Source: Geitlerinema sp. BBD 1991-9 (lineage in GTDB: Bacteria; Cyanobacteriota; Cyanobacteriia; Cyanobacteriales; Geitlerinemataceae). Taken from it: DNA of 64,000 bases. Both the position numbers and the translations under genes were made by a program. The stretch spans positions 124,001-188,000 of the forward strand of contig LWRO01000005.1 in assembly GCA_001657325.1 (NCBI GenBank), written 5' to 3'. The notes below the pieces were generated by a model. It made no database searches, was not told the DNA's origin, and was given only the letters and a program-made list of their open reading frames with translations. Positions within the stretch are counted from its first letter, which is position 1. Each line of letters opens with the position of its first letter. This document shows positions 9,122 through 16,794 of this stretch, one piece after another.

Positions 9122-10855
9122 TCACTCGCGACGTTGACTCGCCACTTCATCTAAGACTTCCCCAGCAGCACCCGATGGCGGCTTCATGCCAATCCATGCT
9201 GCCAGTGTCGGCGCAATATCCACGGTGTGGATGCGTCGATATACCCGTTTGGGTTCCAGCCCCGATCCCGCAAAGACGACTGGAACAAAGGTGTCATACC
9301 GCCAGGGGGAACCGTGACTGGAGGCCACTGACAGCCCCTCAAAGTCATTGATAAATCGGTGTGGCTCGAACACAACGTAGATATCACCCGATCGTCGAAC
9401 GTTATGGTTGTTTAAAATCATGCGGGTGACGGGCGTATCAGCGATTTGGCCGTTCGCGATCGCTTCACTCGGTACTGCCAATGCCACGCCATCAAACTTC
9501 ATTAATTCGGCGGCAACAGCCGCTTGCACTTCCGCGACATCTAGATCCTGTTGCTCTATAACTTCACGGTTGAGATAGAGATAGGGATGGTAGTACGTTT
9601 GGATCAGTTCTTCCCCAATTCCGAAGCGCTGCTTCAATGCAGTGATGCCGGCTTGCCGATCCCATTGTTCGCGATCGACGGGGGTAGCTTCGATGCCAAT
9701 CTCCTGAAGAGAAGCGGGGACTTCGGGAGCGCCATGATCGGCAGATAAAACCACCAGCGTGTTGTCCAGGCCGATCGTTTTGTCTACGAACTGCAATAGC
9801 TCCGAGATCGTCCGATCCAATCGCAACAGGTTGTCTTCAGCTTCCAGGCTGGACGGCCCGAAGATATGGCCCACGTAGTCTGTCGAGGAAAAACTGACAG
9901 ACAAATAATCCGTCACGTTGTCCTTGCCAATCGCCTCGTTTTCGATCGCGGCTTTGGCAAACTCTAAGGTCAGCTCGTCACCGGCTGGGCTGAGAGTCAG
10001 GAATGTCGTGAAAGTCTGGCTATCTCCAGCTCCAAACGGATGCGGAAATACACGTCCGTATCCAGGAAGTGCTAGTTCCCAAGGTCGATCGTCTTGGTTG
10101 CCATACAGGTACGAAGCTCGATTGTAGAGCAATTCCCACGACTGACCGGCGTACCGCTGGATCGGACGAGTCGCGTTCCACTCCACCACCCATTCGGGAT
10201 AGCGATCGTAGTAGAACCGACTGGTAACAAACTCGCCAGACTCTTTTGAAAACCAGAAGGCCTTGCCAGCGTGACCTGCCATCGCCACTGCACCCCGATC
10301 TTTGACAGAGATACCAAAGATCTTGGCGCGGCCGGCTGTATGTAAAGCCAGCTCGTCGCTCAGGGTAGACACGAGAATATTGGCCGGCGATCGACCCGAC
10401 GTTTCCGCCTTTCTCTGGGTCGGGTCGATTTCAGTTTCTTCATTGACATCGGCCTCGGCGGAGAGCAAGGGGTAACGCTCGTCCTCAATGTTGTAGACCA
10501 GTCGACCGAGTCCGCGATCGAACCAGACATTGGCAACCATCCCATGAACAGCCGGGTGAGCGCCTGTTGACAGGGTGACGTGGCCGACAATTGTTTCCGT
10601 ATTTGCGTGAGCGTGATGTGCGTCCTCGAACACCACACCTCGATCGAGCAGGTAACGAAAACCCCCCTCGCCCATTCGATCGAGGAATCGCTCTGGTAAG
10701 TCTCCGCGAAGCTGATCTACCGTAATTTGTAGGATCAGTTTTGGCGGTTCCTCAGCGATCGCACTGAGGCCGCCAGGAACGGATCGCAACAGCGCGACAC
10801 CCAAGGCGAGTGCTAAAAAAAAGGCGAGTGGTAAAAAAAAAGTCTGTTTCTTCAC
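9122..10855 (-). CDS. PafA-like alkaline phosphatase / phosphodiesterase
   Basis: This exported metallo-hydrolase of the alkaline phosphatase superfamily (577 residues) starts with a hydrophobic signal segment. After the first metal site (TVDQLRGD) comes the Thr nucleophile region ANTETIVGH. Asn in HGMVANVWFDR and the Lys-x-Arg of SVKDRG match the PafA monoesterase pattern; STDYVGH and SADHGAPE supply further metal ligands. It probably hydrolyses phosphate monoesters in the periplasm. It does not carry CxAxR, so it should not need the FGE encoded 69 bp downstream. It starts 21 bp after the sulfatase stop, so the two are likely co-transcribed. Confidence 0.88.
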   Translation of the reverse strand: MKKQTFFLPLAFFLALALGVALLRSVPGGLSAIAEEPPKLILQITVDQLRGDLPERFLDRMGEGGFRYLLDRGVVFEDAHHAHANTETIVGHVTLSTGAHPAVHGMVANVWFDRGLGRLVYNIEDERYPLLSAEADVNEETEIDPTQRKAETSGRSPANILVSTLSDELALHTAGRAKIFGISVKDRGAVAMAGHAGKAFWFSKESGEFVTSRFYYDRYPEWVVEWNATRPIQRYAGQSWELLYNRASYLYGNQDDRPWELALPGYGRVFPHPFGAGDSQTFTTFLTLSPAGDELTLEFAKAAIENEAIGKDNVTDYLSVSFSSTDYVGHIFGPSSLEAEDNLLRLDRTISELLQFVDKTIGLDNTLVVLSADHGAPEVPASLQEIGIEATPVDREQWDRQAGITALKQRFGIGEELIQTYYHPYLYLNREVIEQQDLDVAEVQAAVAAELMKFDGVALAVPSEAIANGQIADTPVTRMILNNHNVRRSGDIYVVFEPHRFINDFEGLSVASSHGSPWRYDTFVPVVFAGSGLEPKRVYRRIHTVDIAPTLAAWIGMKPPSGAAGEVLDEVASQRRE

Positions 10856-10876
10856 GTCACCAACACCTCGAAGACC

Positions 10877-12535
10877 TTATTGGGACAACTCCTGTTTCGT
10901 TTTCTCCGGAAGATTTTTGGAAGCACCGGCTGTCTGGAGTACCTCTAAGGCCTGGTCAACCGTGAAACTCGCTGGCGTTTGCCGAGGTGGGAATGCTTGG
11001 AAGGTTTCTAAGAAGTTGGCTACGTACTCTTGGGCGGGTACCAACGCAAAGACGCGATCGATAAGCCAATCGTAGTAACTATTGGAGGTTAGCTGAGCGC
11101 GTTCGTACATATCTCGACGCAGGTGAAAGATCAATGGAAGGCGAAGAGGAACGAACGGCTCTTGCCAAGCTTGGAGTGTTTCGGCCACTCGCTGTTCCAT
11201 AAAGACAAGCTTCCAATCTTCGTAGCGTAAGGCGGTGAGATCGCCATCGTCCGAAAAGTAGAAAATCTCTTCGCGAGGACTTTTGGGAGCTTGACCGGAC
11301 AAATAAGGCACGAGATTGTAACCGTCCAAGTGAACTCTGAACCCCTGGTAGCCGCTCAATAATTTTTCTTTGACGTTGGAATCTCCAACCGCAGCGAGGA
11401 AAGTCGGCAACCAATCCATATGATGGACGATTTCATTGGAAACTGAGCCAGGTTGAACCACTCCAGGCCAGCGTACCATTGCTGGAACGCGCCAACCACC
11501 TTCCCAGTTGGTATTTTTCTCGCCCCGGAAAGGGGTTTGAGCGGCATCGGGCCAGGTATTCAGGTGAGGACCGTTATCCGTTGAGTAGAACACGATCGTG
11601 TTATCGGCAATGCCCAATTCGTCGAGTTTGTCGAGCAATTGACCCACGTGCATATCGTGCTCGACCATGCCATCGGCGTACTCGTCCTGACCGGAAATCC
11701 CCTGAAGTTCTGGTTTGACATGGGTGCGGAAATGCATGCGCGTCCCGTTCCACCAGACAAAGAACGGTTGGTTGTCTTGATGAGCCTCTTCGATAAACCG
11801 CAATGTTGCACTGATGGTTTCATCGTCAATGGTTTCCATGCGCTTCTTAGTCAGTGGCCCGGTATCCTCAATGCGACCGTCAGCGTAGGAGTGTATTACA
11901 CCTCGGGGGCCAAACCTCTCCCGAAATTCGGGATCTGTGGGGTAATCGGGTAGTTCTGGTTCTTCTTCGGCGTTGAGATGGTAGAGGTTGCCGAAGAATT
12001 CATCGAAACCGTGATTCGTGGGCAAAAATTCGTCGCGATCGCCTAAATGATTTTTGCCGAATTGCCCTGTGACATAGCCCATCGGTTTGAGCAATTCAGC
12101 AATGGTCGGATCTTCTGCCTGCAATCCCAGGTCAGCTCCAGGCATACCCACTTTGCTCAGTCCGGTACGAAATACACTTTGCCCGGTAATAAAGGACGAA
12201 CGCCCAGCAGTACAGCTTTGCTCCCCGTAATAGTCGGTAAAAATTAGACCTTCGTTCGCAATCCGATCGATGTTCGGTGTCCGATAGCCGACGGCACCCA
12301 TGGTATAGGCACTGATATTGGACTGACCGATATCGTCTCCCCAAATCACGAGGATGTTCGGTTTACTGCTTTGGGCAACTGCGATCGTGGGATCTCGACG
12401 GTCAGTAGACCCTATCAAACGGTTGCCTAGCTTTGTTAATCCTCCCAGAGAAATTTCAGCAATTAACACCGCTAGAGCGACGGCAATCGACACGAACTTT
12501 AAAAGCGATCTGGCTGGGCGTTTGTTGCCAAACAT
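10877..12535 (-). CDS. Formylglycine-dependent sulfatase (arylsulfatase family)
   Basis: This exported sulfatase of about 552 residues has an N-terminal hydrophobic anchor (about 12-30). The metal-binding start NILVIWGDDIG is followed by the formylglycine signature C108-T-A-G-R112. Further motifs are GKNHLGD, STDNGPH and the GGWRVPAMVRWPG element. ATG 12535 is chosen because AGGAGG lies 6 nt upstream; that Shine-Dalgarno is itself read as codons if the GTG at 12550 is used. It heads the cassette sulfatase-phosphatase-FGE. The substrate is not evident; a sulfated polysaccharide or organosulfate is a guess. Confidence 0.92.
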   Translation of the reverse strand: MFGNKRPARSLLKFVSIAVALAVLIAEISLGGLTKLGNRLIGSTDRRDPTIAVAQSSKPNILVIWGDDIGQSNISAYTMGAVGYRTPNIDRIANEGLIFTDYYGEQSCTAGRSSFITGQSVFRTGLSKVGMPGADLGLQAEDPTIAELLKPMGYVTGQFGKNHLGDRDEFLPTNHGFDEFFGNLYHLNAEEEPELPDYPTDPEFRERFGPRGVIHSYADGRIEDTGPLTKKRMETIDDETISATLRFIEEAHQDNQPFFVWWNGTRMHFRTHVKPELQGISGQDEYADGMVEHDMHVGQLLDKLDELGIADNTIVFYSTDNGPHLNTWPDAAQTPFRGEKNTNWEGGWRVPAMVRWPGVVQPGSVSNEIVHHMDWLPTFLAAVGDSNVKEKLLSGYQGFRVHLDGYNLVPYLSGQAPKSPREEIFYFSDDGDLTALRYEDWKLVFMEQRVAETLQAWQEPFVPLRLPLIFHLRRDMYERAQLTSNSYYDWLIDRVFALVPAQEYVANFLETFQAFPPRQTPASFTVDQALEVLQTAGASKNLPEKTKQELSQ

Positions 12536-12662
12536 GCTATTCCTCCTCACTAGAACGATCTTGGGACTGATAGCGAAATCTAGAACGCGGTTAAGTCTCT
12601 GAATTGGTCACACTTCACCGCGTTCTCGTAAGACAGAAATTTGAAACGAGCGACTGAACTTA

Positions 12663-13253
12663 CTAAGCTTCGATTGGTGGAGGAGCGTTATCGATCGCGC
12701 TCCGGATTGCAGTTGAACCCATAAAAACAGCTAATCCATTGGTCATCAGGTTCACCCCAATTAAAATACCGAGTACCCACTCTGAATTTTGAGGCCAACC
12801 ACTCCAGATTAGAATGCCAAGAATTACGCCCAGGACACCGCTAAATAAAGTCCAACCCCAACCATACAAGGGTTTTATGTCGAAGGCGTTAATCACTTGA
12901 ATTACACCATCGACGAAAATTAAGATACCGGCGATTAGCGTAAGTGTTACGAGTCCCTCAAAGGGCTTTTTCAACAGCACGCTTCCTGCAATTAAGTAGA
13001 GTAGACCGAGTAATACTTGCAGGACAAACCAACCAGCTCCTAGTTTGCGCGTCGCAAAGGCATATATGACTTGAAATATGCCATGCATCAGGAACACAAA
13101 TCCCACAAAAACAGTGATAGCAACTGCTGCAGTAAACGGCTCAATGATAGCCACAACTCCTATGACAAACATCAAGACACCCAGCGCAATCGCCCATCTC
13201 AAGCTTGATTTTAAGTGTTGCCGAATGTCTGGGTCGGCACTAATTCTCATCAT
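12663..13253 (-). CDS. HdeD family membrane protein
   Basis: This 196-residue protein is almost entirely hydrophobic, with about six membrane segments in three hairpins, including ALGVLMFVIGVVAI, FVLQVLLGLLYLIAGS and LGVILGILIWSG. That fits the HdeD/DUF308 family, named from an acid-resistance locus of enterobacteria. The cellular role in cyanobacteria is unknown. GAGGGG precedes the paired ATGs. A perfect 13-bp tandem repeat lies 42-67 bp upstream and may be an operator. Two coiled-coil genes on the same strand lie further upstream. Confidence 0.85.
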   Translation of the reverse strand: MMRISADPDIRQHLKSSLRWAIALGVLMFVIGVVAIIEPFTAAVAITVFVGFVFLMHGIFQVIYAFATRKLGAGWFVLQVLLGLLYLIAGSVLLKKPFEGLVTLTLIAGILIFVDGVIQVINAFDIKPLYGWGWTLFSGVLGVILGILIWSGWPQNSEWVLGILIGVNLMTNGLAVFMGSTAIRSAIDNAPPPIEA

Positions 13254-13294
13254 AAGAAATAACTTCCCCTCACTTAAAACAAAATCAAAACAGT

Positions 13295-13320
13295 ACTAAT
13301 GTCTAGAACTAATGTCTAGA
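13295..13320. promoter_or_regulatory. Tandem 13-bp repeat upstream of the HdeD gene
   Basis: ACTAATGTCTAGA occurs twice with no spacer (13295-13307 and 13308-13320). Its placement upstream of the HdeD start suggests a regulator-binding site; this is inference. The rest of the 333-bp gap (13254-13586) shows no gene. Confidence 0.4.
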
Positions 13321-13586
13321 GAATTCGATCGAAATTGATACCGACTCGTCAATCGATCGATCGAGAAACGGCTCTCTCTAAAAAGTCGTGCGATTTTTTT
13401 AGTTTGTTTGTTTCTCTCGCTTAAGCGAGATATTTGCACTACCTCGATCGGCACGAGGCCTATTCTCAACCACTTGATAGGGGCAAACTCACTCGGACAA
13501 ATGGCAATCTCGATCGAGTTCGGCAGCTTTTATCTGAACAATGCTTTCAACGCTGCATCAGAAGACTCTAAAGCTCGATCTAATGC

Positions 13587-14039
13587 TTAGATATGTTCTT
13601 CTACCCGCTTACGCAGAAACTCGCTCGTATCTTTGTTCGCCTTTTCAGTATCTTCTGCCAGGGTATTGATAGCATCAGATGTCAGACGGTAAGACTCTTG
13701 AACGTCTTCGACTTTTTGGCGATAGTCGGTTGCCATTTGGCTTCGAGTTTCCTTCGCTTGGCGAAGCATATCTTGCTCGTAAGCATTTGCCTGCTGGGCG
13801 TATTCTTCATATTCTCGGGCCTTCTCCTCATAGGCCTTAGCCGCTTCTTCCAATTGCGCTTGGGTCTTGCGTAAATCGTCCAAGACCGCTTGACGGATGG
13901 CGTCATCGCTTTCAACCGCAGATTTTTCGAGATTGTCGGGAAGATTATTGAGCGACACTTGAGCGTCCTCAATACTTTGCTGTAGGGATTGTTGCGCCTG
14001 TTCTGAAAACTCCTTCAGCTCCGTCTGAAATTCTGCCAA
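13587..14039 (-). CDS. Coiled-coil protein, unknown function
   Basis: This is a highly charged, Glu/Gln/Ala-rich protein predicted to be one long coiled coil (for example ETRSQMATDYRQKVEDVQES). No enzyme motif is seen. The start is uncertain: TTG 14039 is the first usual start in frame, yet coding-like sequence continues upstream to the stop at 14094-14096. The only ATG with a good Shine-Dalgarno (GAGG, ATG 14084-14086) is in another frame. The true start may be TTG or a rare codon, or there may be a one-base lesion at the N-terminus. It lies 86 bp after another coiled-coil gene on the same strand. Confidence 0.65.
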   Translation of the reverse strand: MAEFQTELKEFSEQAQQSLQQSIEDAQVSLNNLPDNLEKSAVESDDAIRQAVLDDLRKTQAQLEEAAKAYEEKAREYEEYAQQANAYEQDMLRQAKETRSQMATDYRQKVEDVQESYRLTSDAINTLAEDTEKANKDTSEFLRKRVEEHI

Positions 14040-14125
14040 GCTAGACTCAATTTCGGCTTGAGTGGGCAGAGAAATAGCATAAGCATCGAAACCTCATTCC
14101 ATCCCATTGAAGTGAAACCAATCAA

Positions 14126-14557
14126 TCAGCCCTCAGAGGACTCTTCAGAGACAACTGCATCGGCAATAATACGGGCTTCTAACGCTTCTAACGTGGCAAT
14201 TTCTGCTTCGTCGAGGGCAGCAGCAGCCCACACGATTGCGGCAACCGCATACTCTTCCGCACGGTCAGCGCGTGCCAAAAGCTTCTCTTGTTCTTTTTTG
14301 GCTTTCCACTCATCAATTGTGGATTTAGCTTCCGTTTTCTTCGCTTCAACCCATTCAGTGAACTTTGCTTTGAGAGACTCAGCTTCTTGCTTTCTTGCCT
14401 CAATTTGACTTGTCGCATCTGCAAGCTTGGTTTGAACGGCCTCTTCAGACTCTTGAGACAACTTTTCGAGATTGGATTTAACGGTTGTCAGCTTGGCTTC
14501 AAAATCTACAAGGCGTTGGTTTAACGATTCTGTGAATCGATCGATTTTTTCACTCAT
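14126..14557 (-). CDS. Coiled-coil protein, unknown function
   Basis: This 143-residue protein has a long coiled coil (about 1-100, rich in Lys/Glu/Ala) and then an Ala-rich, more hydrophobic helical part (YAVAAIVWAAAALDEAEIATLEALEARII). It ends in a Glu/Ser-rich tail. I recognise no family. It is the first gene of a same-strand run with a second coiled-coil gene and an HdeD protein, which hints at an envelope or stress role; this is inference only. Confidence 0.7.
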   Translation of the reverse strand: MSEKIDRFTESLNQRLVDFEAKLTTVKSNLEKLSQESEEAVQTKLADATSQIEARKQEAESLKAKFTEWVEAKKTEAKSTIDEWKAKKEQEKLLARADRAEEYAVAAIVWAAAALDEAEIATLEALEARIIADAVVSEESSEG

Positions 14558-15024
14558 TGGTTTTAGAATACTCCGATTGTAACTTTACACACGCTTGCCG
14601 AGCTTTTGCAATCAACAAGAATAAGATTTGAAATCAGAATACAGACCAACATACGATGGGAATGCTAAAAAAAATATAAATTTAAGAAAAAATTTAGAAT
14701 TAAAACGCATTGCCATAAAAATCAAAAAATCAATACAAATATCTCCAAGCAACATTTTTCAAAAATATAAAGCTAGTTTAAGGCAATCTTAATATTTTTT
14801 TAAAAAAATAAAATCATACAGTAATAGAATTGCAATAAGTTTTATGTTTGATTTGCATTTTAATCGAAATTTCAACCAGAACGGGGCTACTCTCCTCCGT
14901 TTTGACACTTGTGCCGATTCAAAAATGAATCGATGAATTAATTGTTTCATTTTGTAAAAAATTTCATCGATAATGTATTCTCGATCTATCCTAAAAAAAG
15001 TTTTATATTTATGTAAATGGCATC
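14558..15024. other. AT-rich divergent intergenic region
   Basis: About 470 bp of strongly A/T-rich sequence separate the coiled-coil gene (minus) from a secreted-protein gene (plus). It probably holds promoters for both. No open frame or structured RNA is evident. Confidence 0.5.
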
Positions 15025-15597
15025 ATGAGGAAATACGCAATTTTAACTTTAGCTGTTCCGCTCTTGTTTTACAGTACAATCGCGAGAGCTGAAACTTATG
15101 AAGGGAAATGCTTGAATGTTCGATTAGAAGAATTCAAAAATTGTACGATTTCGATTGACACATCGACGATCGAACTCGAGTTCGATCGTGAAGAATATCA
15201 AGTTGATAATTTAAGTATCCGCCCGAGTCAAGTTGTCGAAGTCGCTGCTGGTGAATATGCTCAGCGGCTCCTGACGACAGAAGGTAGCATTATCGGTGGT
15301 ATTTTGCTTGGCGATGCAGCTTCCATCGGACAGCTATTATATAACCGCAACTACCAACAATTTATGATTGAATACCTCAACAATCGGAAACAACGTCAAG
15401 CGACTGCAATTCTCATCGATCGAGATGACCATGACGCAATGAGCAATGAGTTGTCGAGTCTAACAGGAATGTCGATCGTATATCAACCGCCAGAAGAGTC
15501 AACACTCGTTGATGGAGAAGAGTTGCTAGATCTAGATTTACCCAACATAGATGATATAGAGTTACCTGACGTAGAGTTGCCTAATTTAGATTTATAA
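15025..15597 (+). CDS. Secreted protein of unknown function with acidic Leu-Pro tail
   Basis: This 190-residue protein has a clear signal peptide with a likely cut after TIARA. The mature part begins with a two-Cys segment (GKCLNVRLEEFKNC) and a predicted beta region, then a Gly-rich hydrophobic stretch (SIIGGILLGDAASIG). The C-terminus is a run of LPN/LPD units with Asp (LDLDLPNIDDIELPD). No family is recognised. It stands alone with AT-rich DNA upstream. The acidic tail could bind cations or partners; this is a guess. Confidence 0.7.
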   Translation: MRKYAILTLAVPLLFYSTIARAETYEGKCLNVRLEEFKNCTISIDTSTIELEFDREEYQVDNLSIRPSQVVEVAAGEYAQRLLTTEGSIIGGILLGDAASIGQLLYNRNYQQFMIEYLNNRKQRQATAILIDRDDHDAMSNELSSLTGMSIVYQPPEESTLVDGEELLDLDLPNIDDIELPDVELPNLDL

Positions 15598-15872
15598 ATC
15601 CGGTGGCACTATACAGTTAATAATAATGTGATAAAATTTTTGTCGTGACTGTCGCGTTTCTACGTCTCTCATCTCAACAAAAGAAAACGATTCGCTGTTG
15701 GATTGGTGAGATCGTTGCTTATTTCGATTTTCGATTGAAGTCCAACTCAGAAAATTGTCGGAAAAACTAAACTTTTCACTCTTCTGTCGTCATTATCAAA
15801 CGCTCCTGGTTTCGAGCGAAAACCAGGAGCTTAAAAGTAAGGGGTTGGCTGGATTTTGGCAATTCAGACGAC

Positions 15873-16238
15873 TCAATCCACCGTCCATAGCACTTCTTCT
15901 TCGTCTTCGTGCAAAACCTCACCTTTACGTCGCTCGAACACTTCGGAAAACGGCTCGACGGGTTGCGCGAACGCGCCAGCTTTGTGGAGCGCTCGTTGTT
16001 CGGGAACGATCACCCGTTTGATAATAAAGTCGATGGTTTGCTGTTTGACCCAACCTCGATCGACGATCACCTCTGAGAATTTTTTTCCGGTCACTTTCCG
16101 ATCGTAGGCAGCGACTTGAATTTGGGCGGGCGACAGCAATCCAGCTTCGAGCAAATACATACCGAGACGTTTACTTCCGAGGCGGGACGTCGGCAAAGTT
16201 CTTTTCCGTTGTAATTGAGCTGTGTTTCGATCGTACAT
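15873..16238 (-). CDS. Small MshEN/GspE-N-like domain protein
   Basis: This 121-residue protein has a central segment (GMYLLEAGLLSPAQIQVAAY, then FSEVIVDRGWVKQQTIDFII) that resembles the N-terminal domain of type II secretion/pilus ATPases, which in some relatives binds cyclic di-GMP. No ATPase part is present, so it would be a stand-alone domain. The N-terminus is basic and the C-terminus acidic (HEDEEEV). The assignment is from motif resemblance only. It is flanked by non-coding DNA and is not obviously in an operon. Confidence 0.6.
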   Translation of the reverse strand: MYDRNTAQLQRKRTLPTSRLGSKRLGMYLLEAGLLSPAQIQVAAYDRKVTGKKFSEVIVDRGWVKQQTIDFIIKRVIVPEQRALHKAGAFAQPVEPFSEVFERRKGEVLHEDEEEVLWTVD

Positions 16239-16794
16239 TGCTAAACCTTCTCTAAGTCTGACTTCGCGCGATCCGTTGCTGAGCGGATCGTAATCAATGC
16301 GATGTAGATCGCCCTGATACCGAATTTTAAGAACTACCGCTCGACTGGAACGCTACATTACATCGCGTCTGTGCGTAGCACCCCAAGCGAACGCCGAGTT
16401 CTCAATCCACCCTGACCGTTTAGGAACTTTGGCGAACTGCGTCACTTCAATCGGCAGTTTTGACAATCTCTAGTTATCGATCCATTATATACCAGTTTTC
16501 TCTGCGTAGATATACAGATCGCATGATGTCACGTTTCTTAATAAACGCTCGTGCCGATCGATGTCCGTTCTAACGATAATCCATAGCTCGATCGATTTAC
16601 AGGTGTTTGTGGGGTAAAACCCCTACCGGTTAAAACCCTCAATCAAAATTTCCTCCGTAAAAACAGCTAGGCTTCAGATTATCGCTTGACAACTCCCGTA
16701 AAATACGGACAGCAGCACGACCCCATGGAGCCTGCTGCTGCCCTCATTTTTCTGATTTACATCAGACTCGATCGACAATCCGGAGGATTTGCGA
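16239..16794. other. Non-coding gap of about 0.55 kb
   Basis: This lies between two minus-strand genes. It contains the promoter region of the small MshEN-like gene and the 3' flank of the SLH gene. A weak CAGCAG/CTGCTG stem lies at about 16709-16741. No gene was recognised. Confidence 0.4.
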
